Positions 55,838 through 64,000 of a DNA stretch of 64,000 nt are shown piece after piece (positions within the stretch are counted from its first letter, which is position 1; each line of letters begins with the position of its first letter). Source of the DNA: Solirubrobacteraceae bacterium (GTDB lineage Bacteria; Actinomycetota; Thermoleophilia; Solirubrobacterales; Solirubrobacteraceae). The stretch is from NCBI GenBank assembly GCA_017744415.1, contig JAGIBJ010000073.1, positions 99,996 to 163,995 of the forward strand, written 5' to 3'. The notes under the pieces were generated by a model, which was given only the letters and a program-made list of their open reading frames with translations, was not told the DNA's origin and searched no databases. Position numbers and translations under genes: made by a program.

Positions 55838-56581
55838 TCAGCCGCGCACCACCTGCGAGCCGCCCGTGATGCCGTCCTCACCGGTGTCGGCGAACCGCAC
55901 CCACGCCTTGTTGGTGCCGTCGTAGTCGTCCGCCCAGAGGATCAGTGTCGCCGGCCGATCCCACACCGTCACCTGTTCGGTGCCCTCGGGATCGAGGCCA
56001 CGCCAGATGCGGATGAACGGGTTGTGCTCCCACTCGGCACCCGCGGTCGTCGGCTGGGTGTGGCCCGGGTGGATCACCGTCGCGCCCGGGAGCTGTGCCA
56101 GCCGGAGCACCGCCGCCTTCTGATCGGCATAGCCGGTGTTGTGCGGGGCGAAGTTGCCGCCGACCGTGCCCTTGAAGAGCGTGTCGGCGGTGAACGCGTC
56201 GGTGCCGTTGACGACGAACACGAGCTGCCCTCCGCAGTGGCCCTCCGAGCGCAGGACCTCGATCGAGAGGTCGCCGAACTCGAGCACGTCGCCCTCGTCG
56301 ATGATCCGGTCGACCTTCGTGTCCTCCGCCGTCTCCTTGCTCGCGAGCACCGGCGCCCCGAAGTCCTCGACGTAGTCCTCGAGCCCCTGGATGTGGTCGC
56401 CGTGGCGGTGGGTGACGAGGATCGCGTCGATGGTGATCCCGAGCGCCTTGGCCTTGTCGATCAGCGGCTGGACCACGCCGTTGCCGTCGATGAAGATGCC
56501 GTGGCCGCCCTCGCCGTCGGCGACGAGGTAGCTGTTGGAGGTCCAGCCGGGGGCCTCGGTGCGGTCGATGATGAGCGTCAT
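55838..56581 (-). CDS. MBL-fold metallo-hydrolase linked to mycothiol pathway
   Basis: 247 residues. The metal motif is 'LVTHRHGDHIQGL'; further ligands in 'VLRSEGHCGGQL' and 'DTLFKGTVGG'. The gene overlaps the upstream zinc alcohol dehydrogenase by ATGA. In mycobacteria an MBL hydrolase similarly follows mscR, the formaldehyde-mycothiol dehydrogenase, so it may hydrolyse the resulting S-formyl-mycothiol. That role is inferred from context. Confidence 0.85.
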   Translation of the reverse strand: MTLIIDRTEAPGWTSNSYLVADGEGGHGIFIDGNGVVQPLIDKAKALGITIDAILVTHRHGDHIQGLEDYVEDFGAPVLASKETAEDTKVDRIIDEGDVLEFGDLSIEVLRSEGHCGGQLVFVVNGTDAFTADTLFKGTVGGNFAPHNTGYADQKAAVLRLAQLPGATVIHPGHTQPTTAGAEWEHNPFIRIWRGLDPEGTEQVTVWDRPATLILWADDYDGTNKAWVRFADTGEDGITGGSQVVRG

Positions 56582-57690
56582 GCGAGCTCCAGCACGGAAC
56601 GGATGCCGTCCTGATGGTGCATCAGGTCGAATCCCTTGTTGATGGCTTCCAGGGAGAGGCGGTGCGAGACGAACGCGTCGGCGTCGATGTCGCCCGCGAG
56701 GTAGCGATCGACGAGCTGCGGCACCTGCTCGCGGCTCTTCACGCCGCCGAACGACGCGCCGACCACCGTGCGGCCGGTGATGAGGTAGCGGGGGATGATG
56801 TCGAGCGTCTCGCCCTTGCCTGCGACGCCCGTCACGCAGCACGTGCCCCAGCCCATGCGGGCGCTCTCGACGGCCTGCGCCATCACGCCGACGAGTCCGG
56901 TGGCCTCGAACGTGAAGTCAGCGCCGTAGCCGCTCGTCTCCTCGAGCACCCGCTCCACGGTGTTCTCGCCCGCGACCCATGTATCGGTCGCGCCGTGGTG
57001 GCGGGCGAGCGCCAGGCGATCCTCGGAGAGATCGACGCAGATGATCCGACCCGCGTTCTGAAGGCGCGCGCCGGCCACGGCACCGAGCCCGACCATGCCC
57101 GCGCCGAACACCACGACGGTGGCGCCCTCGAACACCGGCGCGCGGTACATCGCCGCGCCCAGGCCGGTGGTGAGGCCGCAGGCGAAGAGTGCCGCCGTCG
57201 CCAGCGGAGCCTCGGGACTCACCCTCGCCAACGAGTACTCGGAGACGACCGTGGCCTCCGCGAACGTCGAGCAGCCCATGAAGTGGCGGAGCGGATCGCC
57301 GTCGCCGACCCGCGACAGACGCGCCGTGCCATCCGGCAAGTAGCCGAGGTTCTGCTGCTCGCGGATCGCGACGCAGATGTTGGTTCGGCCCGAGCGACAG
57401 TTCACGCACTCGCCGCACTGCGGGGAGAAGCAGGTGACGACGTGATCGCCGACCGCCACCGACGTGACGCCCTCGCCGACGGCCTCCACGACGCCCGCAC
57501 CCTCGTGGCCCAGCACACACGAGGCGTAGCCGGACGGATCGACGCCGGACGCGGTGTACATGTCGGTGTGGCAGATCCCGCACGCGTGCAGGCGCACGAG
57601 CACCTCGCCGGCCTTCGGGGGCGCCAGATCGACGGTCTGGACCCGGAGCGGTTGCCCGAACTCCTCCAGCACGGCAGCTTTGATCTCCAT
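56578..57690 (-). CDS. Zinc alcohol dehydrogenase, S-(hydroxymethyl)mycothiol dehydrogenase-like
   Basis: 370 residues. Catalytic zinc: 'CGICHTDMY' and 'LGHEGAGVVEAVG'; structural zinc 'CGECVNCRSGRTNIC' (four cysteines); NAD site 'VVVFGAGMVGLGAVAGARL'. Class III-like enzymes of this group oxidise thiol-formaldehyde adducts. In an actinobacterium the thiol is mycothiol, and pairing with an MBL hydrolase supports this. Formaldehyde detoxification is thus the best guess; a general aryl-alcohol dehydrogenase is the alternative. Confidence 0.87.
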   Translation of the reverse strand: MEIKAAVLEEFGQPLRVQTVDLAPPKAGEVLVRLHACGICHTDMYTASGVDPSGYASCVLGHEGAGVVEAVGEGVTSVAVGDHVVTCFSPQCGECVNCRSGRTNICVAIREQQNLGYLPDGTARLSRVGDGDPLRHFMGCSTFAEATVVSEYSLARVSPEAPLATAALFACGLTTGLGAAMYRAPVFEGATVVVFGAGMVGLGAVAGARLQNAGRIICVDLSEDRLALARHHGATDTWVAGENTVERVLEETSGYGADFTFEATGLVGVMAQAVESARMGWGTCCVTGVAGKGETLDIIPRYLITGRTVVGASFGGVKSREQVPQLVDRYLAGDIDADAFVSHRLSLEAINKGFDLMHHQDGIRSVLELA

Positions 57691-57742
57691 GGGGCCACCG
57701 TAGTGGTCTCGCCGACCGGTCGAAGGAGTCCTGCCGCCCGGT

Positions 57743-57748
57743 TAGTCT
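57743..57748 (+). promoter_or_regulatory. -10 box (TAGTCT) of the TsaC-family gene
   Basis: TAGTCT 6 nt before ATG 57755, leaderless arrangement. Confidence 0.45.
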
Positions 57749-57754
57749 GCTGCC

Positions 57755-58387
57755 ATGCCGGCCGCCCATCCCCTCACCGCTCAGGATGCCGAGACGTTGG
57801 AGCGGTGCATGCAAGTGGGTGGCGTCGCGGTGGTGCCAACCGACACCGTCTACGGCCTCGCCTGCGACCCCGACGATCCCGAGGCGTTCCGTCGCCTCTG
57901 GGGACTCAAGCGGCGCGATCCCAACAAGCCGAGCGCGGTGCTCTTCAGCCGGGTCGAACTCGCGATCGCCGCGACGCCCTGGCTCGACGAGGTCACGAGC
58001 GAGGCGCTCGGCCGGCTGCTGCCCGGCCCGGTCACCGCCGTGATCGCCAACCCCGAGCGGCGCTTCCAGATCGCCTGTGGCAACGCGCCCGAGCGGCTCG
58101 GGATCCGCGTGCCGCGGTGGCCCGAGCCTGCCGAGGCACTGAGCGGGCTCTCGTGGCCGATCCTCCAATCGAGCGCGAACCTCTCCGGCGGCCCCGACAT
58201 CGCCCGGATCGCCGACCTCGACGAGACGCTCCGCGAGGACGCCGACTTGATTCTTGACGCCGGCGATCTCCCGGGCACCGCGTCCACGGTGGTCGATCTC
58301 AGTGGCTACGCGGCCGATGGCAGCTGGCGGGTCCTCCGCGAGGGCGCCGTGGATCAGCGCGCGCTCGCCCGCCTGCTCGATCTCTGA
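57755..58387 (+). CDS. L-threonylcarbamoyladenylate synthase (TsaC/Sua5 family)
   Basis: 210 residues. 'GGVAVVPTDTVYGLACDPDD' , 'KRRDPNKPSAVLFS', 'LLPGPVTAVI' and 'ILQSSANLSGGPD' are the YrdC-domain signatures. It makes the threonylcarbamoyl-AMP used for t6A37 of ANN-decoding tRNAs. Short TsaC type, without the C-terminal Sua5 domain. The location after prmC and before glyA follows actinobacterial order. Confidence 0.93.
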   Translation: MPAAHPLTAQDAETLERCMQVGGVAVVPTDTVYGLACDPDDPEAFRRLWGLKRRDPNKPSAVLFSRVELAIAATPWLDEVTSEALGRLLPGPVTAVIANPERRFQIACGNAPERLGIRVPRWPEPAEALSGLSWPILQSSANLSGGPDIARIADLDETLREDADLILDAGDLPGTASTVVDLSGYAADGSWRVLREGAVDQRALARLLDL

Positions 58388-58442
58388 GCAGGCGGTTCCT
58401 CCGAACGCGCCCACGGACGCTGGCGGACGCGCCCCCGACCGG

Positions 58443-58448
58443 TACCCT
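58443..58448 (+). promoter_or_regulatory. -10 box (TACCCT) of glyA and its riboswitch
   Basis: TACCCT just before the riboswitch; start of transcription would fall at about 58454, so the aptamer would begin at the 5' end of the RNA. Confidence 0.45.
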
Positions 58449-58450
58449 TA

Positions 58451-58540
58451 GGGCGTCGCGACCGGCGCCACGGGTGGAACCGACCACCAGGAAGCGACAC
58501 GGGCCACCTGGCCCAGCCACCGCCGCGCGCCTGGGCACCC
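58451..58540 (+). ncRNA. ZTP (pfl) riboswitch upstream of glyA
   Basis: The conserved pfl order is present: GTCGC (58455-58459) then GACCGGCG, a GGTGG/CCACC helix (58473-58477 with 58484-58488), AGGAAGCGAC with GCGAC (58494-58498) closing on GTCGC, a linker hairpin GGGCCA-CC-TGGCCC (58501-58514), and CCGCGCGCCTGGGCA (58523-58537), the conserved CCGCC(N)TGGGCA half. ZTP/AICAR signals 10-formyl-THF shortage and turns on one-carbon genes such as glyA, which lies immediately downstream. Confidence 0.88.
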
Positions 58541-58571
58541 CAGCATCCACCGCCACGAGGAGCCACCAGCC

Positions 58572-59861
58572 GTGACCGACCTTCCTGCCGACTTCTTCGA
58601 CGCCCCGCTCGCCGAAGTCGATCCCGAGATCGCTGCCGTGCTCGATCAGGAGCTCGCGCGCCAGCAGAACACCCTCGAGATGATCGCGTCCGAGAACTTC
58701 GTCCCGCGCGCCGTGCTCGAGGCCCAGGGCTCCGTGCTCACGAACAAGTACGCCGAGGGCTACCCCGGCCGCCGCTACTACGGCGGGTGCGAGTTCGTCG
58801 ACATCAGCGAGCAGCTCGCCATCGATCGCGCCAAGGAGCTCTTCGGCGCCGAGCACGCCAACGTCCAGCCGCACTCCGGCGCCCAGGCCAACACGGCCGT
58901 CTACCACGCGCTCCTGCAGCCGGGCGACACCATCCTCGGCCTCTCGCTCGCGCACGGCGGCCACCTGAGCCACGGCATGAAGCTCAACGTCTCGGGCCGC
59001 CTCTACAACATCGTCCCGTACGAGGTCTCCCCCGACGACCATCGGATCGACATGGACGAGGTCGAGCGCCTCGCCCTCGAGCACAAGCCGCAGATCATCG
59101 TCGCCGGCTGGTCGGCCTACCCGCGCCAGCTCGACTTCGCCCGCTTCCGCGAGATCGCAGACAAAGCCGGGTCGCTGCTGATGGTCGACATGGCCCACTT
59201 CGCCGGCCTCGTCGCCGCGGGCCTGCACCCTGACCCGGTGCCCTACGCCGATGTCGTCACCACCACGGTGCACAAGACCCTCGGTGGCCCGCGGTCAGGC
59301 CTCATCCTCTGCCGCGAGGAGCACGCCAAGAAGATCAACTCGGCCGTGTTCCCCGGTCAGCAGGGCGGCCCGCTCGAGCACGTGATCGCGGCCAAGGCGA
59401 TCACCTTCCGGATCGCGATGGGCGAGGCGTTCAAGGAGCGTCAGCAGCGCACCCTCGACGGCGCCAAGGTGATCGCCGAGGAGCTCATGAAGGTGGGCCA
59501 GGGCGTCAGCGTCGTCACTGGCGGCACCGACGTGCACCTCGTGCTCGTCGATCTGCGCGACAGCGAGATCGACGGTCAGCAGGCGGAGGATCGCCTCCAC
59601 GAGATCGGCATCACCGTGAACCGCAACGCCGTGCCGTTCGATCCGCGTCCGCCGATGGTCACGAGCGGCCTGCGCGTCGGCACCCCGGCGCTTGCCACCC
59701 GCGGCCTGCAGGTCGACGACTTCCGCGAGCTCGGCGAGATCATCGGCCTGGCACTCACGCCTGGCTTCGAGGAGCGCATCGCGGATCTCTCGGCGCGCGT
59801 CCGTGCGATCGCCGATCGCTACCCGCTCTACGCGGGGCTGCGCACCGCGCAGGTCGTCTAG
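58572..59861 (+). CDS. glyA: Serine hydroxymethyltransferase
   Basis: 429 residues, GTG start with GAGGAG upstream. '[41 protein letters not shown]' and PLP lysine motif '[18 protein letters not shown]' are diagnostic. It converts serine and tetrahydrofolate to glycine and methylene-THF. Expression is likely controlled by the ZTP riboswitch directly upstream. Confidence 0.97.
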   Translation: MTDLPADFFDAPLAEVDPEIAAVLDQELARQQNTLEMIASENFVPRAVLEAQGSVLTNKYAEGYPGRRYYGGCEFVDISEQLAIDRAKELFGAEHANVQPHSGAQANTAVYHALLQPGDTILGLSLAHGGHLSHGMKLNVSGRLYNIVPYEVSPDDHRIDMDEVERLALEHKPQIIVAGWSAYPRQLDFARFREIADKAGSLLMVDMAHFAGLVAAGLHPDPVPYADVVTTTVHKTLGGPRSGLILCREEHAKKINSAVFPGQQGGPLEHVIAAKAITFRIAMGEAFKERQQRTLDGAKVIAEELMKVGQGVSVVTGGTDVHLVLVDLRDSEIDGQQAEDRLHEIGITVNRNAVPFDPRPPMVTSGLRVGTPALATRGLQVDDFRELGEIIGLALTPGFEERIADLSARVRAIADRYPLYAGLRTAQVV

Positions 59862-59879
59862 CGGCCAACGGCTCCGCGC

Positions 59880-61097
59880 GTGGGCTCGCACCTCCAGGCG
59901 CTGCTGGCCGCCCTCGTCGCGCTCGGCGTGACGGCGGCGGTCACGCCCCTGGCCGCGAGCCTCGCGCGGCTGGTCGGCGCGATCGACCAGCCGCGAGGGC
60001 GCGGCCTCGCCGCCGGCGGCACGCCGCTGCTCGGCGGCGTGGCGATGCTGATCGGCGTCGAGGCGGCGCTGTTCCTCGCCCTCGCGCCGTTCTCCGAGCA
60101 GCTCTCGGCAGTGGCCGAGGCGGCGATCGTGATCACGATCGTCGGTGCGCTCGACGATCGCTTCGACCTGCTGCCGGGCGTAAAGCTCGTCGGGCAGGTC
60201 GCCGCCGCCGTGCTCGTGGTGACCGGCGGCGTCGTGGTCGACAACGTCACGATCCCGTTCATCGGCCCGGTCGTGTTCGGCTCGGCCGGTGGCCCGCTCA
60301 CCGTGGTCGGCCTCGTGGCGGTGATGAACATCGTCAACTTCTCGGACGGCATCGACGGCCTCGCCGCGGGGGTGACCGCGATCGCCGCCCTCGCATTCGC
60401 GATCGTCGCGTTCGATCTCGGCAAGGTCGAGGGCGGCACGCTCGCCGCGATCACCGCCGGAGCCGCGCTCGGCTTCCTGCTCTTCAACTTCCATCCGGCC
60501 TCGATCTACATGGGCGACGCCGGCTCCAACCTGCTCGGACTCCTGCTCGGCTGCACCGCGGTGCTCGGCGCCGTGAAGACCCAGGCCGCGCTCGCGCTCG
60601 TCTTCCCGTTCCTGATCCTTGCCGTGCCCGTGCTCGACACCGCGTTCGTCGTGCTCAAGCGGCTCAAGTACCGCCAGCCGGTCTACCACGCCGATCGCGA
60701 GCACTTCCACCACCGCCTCGACCGCATCGGGTTCTCGACTCGCCGTACCGTGCTCGTGCTCTACGGCTGGACGCTGGCGATGGCGAGCGTCGCCGTCGTC
60801 AGCCGCTTCGTGCAGCCGTTCGCGAGCGACGGCAGCGTGCGGCCCGCTAACGCGATCATCCTCGCCACGCTCTTCGGGCTGGCGATCGCCGCGTCGGTGT
60901 TCGTCGTCTACGTGCTCGAAATCCTCAAGTTCGAGCGGGACGGGCGCCGCGTGCGCGTTCGAATGGGAGGACCGGCGCCGCGCCAGGTCGATGCCGCCCG
61001 GGAGGACGAGGAGTCGCCGCGCGACGACGAGCCTCCGGCCGGCGAGAGCCCCACCGGCGCCAGCGGATCTTCGCGCCGGGTCGAGAGCCGGCGCTGA
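59880..61097 (+). CDS. Undecaprenyl-phosphate GlcNAc-1-phosphate transferase (WecA/TagO family)
   Basis: 405 residues, GTG start 18 nt after glyA. Ten or eleven hydrophobic segments; catalytic motifs '[10 protein letters not shown]' , '[16 protein letters not shown]' and '[15 protein letters not shown]' (the HHRL loop). It starts lipid-linked sugar polymers of the wall. The last ~60 residues are an acidic/basic tail. glyA-wecA-atp order is typical of the group. Confidence 0.93.
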   Translation: MGSHLQALLAALVALGVTAAVTPLAASLARLVGAIDQPRGRGLAAGGTPLLGGVAMLIGVEAALFLALAPFSEQLSAVAEAAIVITIVGALDDRFDLLPGVKLVGQVAAAVLVVTGGVVVDNVTIPFIGPVVFGSAGGPLTVVGLVAVMNIVNFSDGIDGLAAGVTAIAALAFAIVAFDLGKVEGGTLAAITAGAALGFLLFNFHPASIYMGDAGSNLLGLLLGCTAVLGAVKTQAALALVFPFLILAVPVLDTAFVVLKRLKYRQPVYHADREHFHHRLDRIGFSTRRTVLVLYGWTLAMASVAVVSRFVQPFASDGSVRPANAIILATLFGLAIAASVFVVYVLEILKFERDGRRVRVRMGGPAPRQVDAAREDEESPRDDEPPAGESPTGASGSSRRVESRR

Positions 61098-61223
61098 ATC
61101 AGCTCGCGGACGGTGCCTCTGCGGCCGTGTCGAGCCGGTGGCAGGGGGGAGGGGGCGCCACCGGTCGCGTCCCAGAGCTGACTCCGCGTCAGTCGCGGGC
61201 GTCGCCCGAGCGTGCGCCGCCGC

Positions 61224-61229
61224 TATCTT
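61224..61229 (+). promoter_or_regulatory. -10 box (TATCTT) of the rubredoxin gene
   Basis: TATCTT 8 nt before ATG 61238, leaderless arrangement. Confidence 0.45.
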
Positions 61230-61237
61230 CCACGGCG

Positions 61238-61417
61238 ATGACTGACCCCCTCAGCCAGAAGTGGATCTGCGAACCCTGCGGGATGATCTATGACCCGCTC
61301 GAGGGTGATCCCGACGGCGGGGTCGACCCGGGCACGGCCTTCGAGGACGTCCCCGACAACTGGGTGTGCCCGGTGTGTGGTGCGCGCAAGCGCGACTTCG
61401 TGCCGCTCGACGAGTAG
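61238..61417 (+). CDS. Rubredoxin
   Basis: 59 residues. '[50 protein letters not shown]' has both CxxC iron-binding knuckles and the standard spacing. A small one-iron electron carrier; partners unknown, often an alkane hydroxylase or oxygen-scavenging system, neither in view. The longer open frame upstream is non-coding. Confidence 0.95.
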   Translation: MTDPLSQKWICEPCGMIYDPLEGDPDGGVDPGTAFEDVPDNWVCPVCGARKRDFVPLDE

Positions 61418-61512
61418 GCGTCCGGCGCAACCGACCCCGACGCGGAACGACGAGTCCGCCTACGGGCCGGTAGCTACGCCGAAAACCCCCGCCGCGCCTA
61501 GTGCTGTCGCAA

Positions 61513-61553
61513 TTGTCACAAGTTGTCACATGGGGTCCGTGGTTCGGTACTGT
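61513..61553 (+). promoter_or_regulatory. Probable atp operon promoter with TTGTCACA repeats
   Basis: Direct repeat TTGTCACA at 61513-61520 and 61523-61530; the second supplies TTGTCA as -35-like sequence, 19 nt from TACTGT (61548-61553). Leader of ~45 nt to atpI. The repeat might bind a regulator. Confidence 0.4.
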
Positions 61554-61604
61554 TGCCACCGTCGACGGGCAGGAGCCCATTCCTGCCTCGCGTCGACCGT
61601 CCCC

Positions 61605-61979
61605 GTGACCGCTCTGCTCCGCAACCTCGATCTGGTGCTCCTCGGCATTGCCCTGCCGGTGTTCGCCGTCGCCGGACTCCCGCTCGTCGGCTGGCTCACC
61701 GCCGCCGTGATCTGGATCGCCTGGCGCGGCATCGGCGTGTGGACCGATCGCAAGGCCACCGAGATCGGTGCCGACAATCCCGGCAAGCTCGCCGGCGTCG
61801 CCACCGGCTCTCTCATCGGTCGCGGGTGGATGATGGCGTTCGTGCTCCTCGGAGCCGGCCTGCTCACGGACGACCGCACCGGCCTCTCGGCCGCACTGCT
61901 GTGCGCGGTCCTCTTCACCAGTTCCTTCGTCGTGAGAATGCTCTCGCGCCCGACGCACCAGGCGAGCCCCGTTTCATGA
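61605..61979 (+). CDS. atpI: ATP synthase AtpI-like protein
   Basis: 124 residues, GTG start, four hydrophobic segments in two hairpins. Weak conservation, as usual for AtpI; recognised by location and by overlap with atpB (ATGA). AtpI aids c-ring assembly in some bacteria. Confidence 0.7.
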   Translation: MTALLRNLDLVLLGIALPVFAVAGLPLVGWLTAAVIWIAWRGIGVWTDRKATEIGADNPGKLAGVATGSLIGRGWMMAFVLLGAGLLTDDRTGLSAALLCAVLFTSSFVVRMLSRPTHQASPVS

Positions 61980-62875
61980 ACAAGTCCCTGAAGATCTTCG
62001 GCGGCGTCGGCGTCTTCATCGCGCTCATCGGCCTGCTCTACGCGGCCACCGGATCGTCCGGCAAGAACGAGGAGTTCAAGCCGGTCGACGAGTTCCGCCT
62101 CGAGGAGTGGATCCCGATCCACATCGGCGGGCTCAACCTCTCGATCACCAAGGCGGTCGTCTACCTCTTCATCGCGGCTGCGCTCACCTGCATCACGGTG
62201 CTGTACGTCGCCAAGCGGATGGAGCAGAAGCCGAACCGCGTGCAGACCGCCGTGGAGACGCTGTACCAGGTGATGAAGGTCAACATCGCGGACGCGAACA
62301 TGGATCGCTCGATGTCGACGAAGTGGTTCCCGTTCATCGGCACGATCTTCCTGTTCATCTGGTTCTCGAACATGATCGGCTACATCCCGCTGCCGACCAA
62401 CACCGAGCACGCGTTCAACCTCTTCGGTCTCGAGATCCCGTCGTTCGCGCTGTACGCCGCGACGGCCAACATCTCGATCCCGCTCGTCCTCACCCTCATC
62501 GTGTGGCTGAGCTACCACGTCGCCGGCCTGCGCGCCAAGGGTCCGGTCAAGTACGTCAAGGGCTGGCTGCCGGGTGGCATCAGCGGCGCCATGGCCGTGC
62601 CGATCTTCTTCATCGAGGTGATCTCGCAGTTCGTGCGTGTCGTCTCGCTCTCCGTCCGACTCTTCGCGAACATCCTCGCCGGCCACCTCCTCATCCTCTT
62701 CATGGGTGGCGGCCTCGCGGTGATCCTCGGTCTTGCGGCGTTGTCCGTGATCACCGTGCCGATCGCCGTTGTCTTCTTCCTCTTCGAGATCGGCCTGGTT
62801 GCCACCCTCCAGGCCTTCATCTTCGCGACGCTCGCCAGCATCTACCTCGGCGAAGCCGTCTCCGACCACCACTGA
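61976..62875 (+). CDS. atpB: F0F1 ATP synthase subunit a
   Basis: 299 residues. 'SQFVRVVSLSVRLFANILAGHLLILFMGG' contains the essential arginine. Six or so TMs; N-terminal ~30 residues include an extra hydrophobic segment. 'WFPFIGTIFLFIWFSNMIGYIPL' is also typical. Forms the proton half-channels beside the c-ring. Confidence 0.97.
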   Translation: MNKSLKIFGGVGVFIALIGLLYAATGSSGKNEEFKPVDEFRLEEWIPIHIGGLNLSITKAVVYLFIAAALTCITVLYVAKRMEQKPNRVQTAVETLYQVMKVNIADANMDRSMSTKWFPFIGTIFLFIWFSNMIGYIPLPTNTEHAFNLFGLEIPSFALYAATANISIPLVLTLIVWLSYHVAGLRAKGPVKYVKGWLPGGISGAMAVPIFFIEVISQFVRVVSLSVRLFANILAGHLLILFMGGGLAVILGLAALSVITVPIAVVFFLFEIGLVATLQAFIFATLASIYLGEAVSDHH

Positions 62876-62906
62876 TCACCTTCACAGGCACGACAGGAGC
62901 TACCTC

Positions 62907-63185
62907 GTGGATCTGACCACCATCACCACCCTCGCCCAGGTCGCCGACCCGGCCGCCTACGGCGAGAACGCCGGCCGCGCTATCGCCCTCGGCATCGGCG
63001 CCGGCCTCGGCACCATCGGCCCCGGCATCGGCGTCGGCTTCATCTTCGGCAAGGTCATCGAGTCGGTCACCCGCCAGCCCGAGATGAAGGACGAGATCAC
63101 CTCGATCCAGTGGCTGGGCTTCGCCCTCACCGAGGCCATCGTCTTCTACGCCTTTATCTTCGGCCTGATCGCCTTCTTCCTCTAG
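62907..63185 (+). CDS. atpE: F0F1 ATP synthase subunit c
   Basis: 92 residues from GTG 62907 with AGGAG upstream. Two TM helices: 'GLGTIGPGIGVGFIFGKVIESVTRQPEM' (loop with RQP) and 'LGFALTEAIVFYAFIFGLIAFF', whose Glu is the proton-binding carboxylate. N-terminal ~20 residues extend beyond the usual c subunit. No sodium-site signature noted. Confidence 0.95.
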   Translation: MDLTTITTLAQVADPAAYGENAGRAIALGIGAGLGTIGPGIGVGFIFGKVIESVTRQPEMKDEITSIQWLGFALTEAIVFYAFIFGLIAFFL

Positions 63186-63189
63186 ACCG

Positions 63190-63768
63190 ATGGCGATCGC
63201 AACCACCATCGTGCCCGCGGTCCTCGCGGCAGCGGAGGGCGCTGAAGACGAGGGCGGCTCGTTCCTCGTCACGCCCGACGTCGGGCTGATGCTCTGGACG
63301 CTGATCGCGTTCGGCATCACGCTGATCATCCTCAAGAAGCTCGCGTTCCCCCGGATCGCGGAGGCGCTCGACATCCGTCAGCGCGCCATCGAAGAGGCCA
63401 TCGATCACGCGAACCAGACGAAGGCCGAGGCCGACGCGCTGCTCGTCGACTACCGCACGCGCCTCACCGAGGCGCGCCAGCAGGCCGACGAGATCCTCTC
63501 GAAGGCCCGTCAGACCGGCGAGGCCACGCAGGCCGAGTCGCTCGAGAAGGCGCGCGTCCAGCGCGAGGAGATCATCGCCCAGGCCCAGCGTGACATCGAG
63601 TCCGCGACCGCCAAGGCGAAGCAGGATCTCCGCCGCGAGGTCGCCGACCTCACGGTGACGGCCACCGAGAAGATCACCCGCCGCTCGCTCTCGGGCGACG
63701 ATCAGCAGCGTCTCCTCGACGAGGCGCTCGGCGAGCTCGACTTCTCGTCCCTCGGGAGCAAGAACTAA
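63190..63768 (+). CDS. atpF: F0F1 ATP synthase subunit b
   Basis: 192 residues. One TM (~33-50, 'LMLWTLIAFGITLIILKKLAFP') then a long charged coiled coil to the C-terminus, the peripheral stalk. Starts 4 nt after atpE. 'ILKKLAFPRIAEALDIRQRAIEEAIDHA' is the family hallmark. Confidence 0.95.
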   Translation: MAIATTIVPAVLAAAEGAEDEGGSFLVTPDVGLMLWTLIAFGITLIILKKLAFPRIAEALDIRQRAIEEAIDHANQTKAEADALLVDYRTRLTEARQQADEILSKARQTGEATQAESLEKARVQREEIIAQAQRDIESATAKAKQDLRREVADLTVTATEKITRRSLSGDDQQRLLDEALGELDFSSLGSKN

Positions 63769-63771
63769 GCC

Positions 63772-64000
63772 ATGGAAGCGCTTGCCGAGGTCTACGCTCG
63801 CAGCCTCTACGAGGTCGCGCAGCAGCAGAACAAGGTTCCGGTCATCCGCGAGCAGCTCGGCCAGCTGGCCGACGTGCTCGCGGAGAACCGCGAGCTTCAG
63901 GTGTTCTTCTTCTCGCCCTACTTCTCCACCAAGGAGAAGGAGGAGGGCCTCGGCCGCGCCGTCACCGGTGCCGACGAGACCCTGAGCAACTTCCTGAAGC
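63772..64000 (+). CDS. atpH: F0F1 ATP synthase subunit delta (3' truncated by window end)
   Basis: First 76 residues visible: 'ALAEVYARSLYEVAQQQNKVPVIREQLGQLADVLAENRELQVFFFSPYFS', the delta/OSCP N-terminal helical domain. Follows atpF by 3 nt. The remainder lies beyond the window. Confidence 0.9.
   Translation, partial: MEALAEVYARSLYEVAQQQNKVPVIREQLGQLADVLAENRELQVFFFSPYFSTKEKEEGLGRAVTGADETLSNFLK

Overview
The window is very GC-rich, densely coded DNA from a flagellated, aerobic, Gram-positive-type bacterium, most likely a high-GC actinobacterium. Three things support this. The order rpmE, prfA, prmC, sua5/tsaC, glyA, wecA, atpI-B-E-F-H is the actinobacterial housekeeping order. An S-(hydroxymethyl)mycothiol-dehydrogenase-like gene is paired with an MBL-fold hydrolase. 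Many start codons lie 6-8 nt behind a TANNNT -10 box, as expected for leaderless mRNAs. Flagellar genes are rare in actinobacteria but present in Thermoleophilia such as Conexibacter and Patulibacter; that placement is inference. No rRNA, tRNA, CRISPR array, prophage or insertion sequence was seen.

Left part (1-29.5 kb): a flagellar regulon broken into blocks. Block 1 is fliK (partial), flgD, a small flagellar-operon gene, flgE and flbD. Block 2 is fliM and a long fliN/fliY. Block 3 is motA, motB, fliL and fliN. Block 4 is fliO, P, Q, R, flhB, flhA, flhF and a small membrane protein. Block 5 is flagellin, then a CHAP-domain endopeptidase. Between the blocks lie a TetR regulator, four tandem paralogous small membrane proteins, an MpaB-type oxygenase, homocysteine methyltransferase, an HD hydrolase, a thioesterase, a secreted peptidase, a phytanoyl-CoA-dioxygenase-like protein and a PAS-GAF-GGDEF-GAF diguanylate cyclase. 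Sigma-28 (FliA/WhiG-like) promoter sequences stand before flgE, fliM, motA, fliO, fliC and the CHAP gene. Three of them (flgE, motA, fliC) share an upstream palindrome at identical spacing, a candidate operator.

Middle (29.5-46.8 kb): a large secreted protein; a leftward group with leucyl aminopeptidase, a small protein, a glycosyltransferase and two tandem LAL-type (ATPase-TPR-LuxR) regulators; then a rightward fatty-acid/amino-acid oxidation group with thiolase, HAD phosphatase, B12-binding mutase subunit, EtfB, EtfA and ETF-quinone oxidoreductase. Together the last group passes acyl-CoA electrons to the quinone pool.

Right part (46.8-64 kb): the translation/ATP-synthase neighbourhood. It contains L31, a DUF1385 membrane protein, RF1, PrmC (which methylates RF1), TsaC, a ZTP riboswitch before glyA, WecA, rubredoxin and the F0F1 operon, cut off inside atpH. 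An S8 protease, an MFS exporter, an HDAC-like deacetylase and the mycothiol-linked pair are inserted. A 50-nt perfect hairpin repeat occurs twice at 54.2-54.7 kb, once in frame inside prmC.
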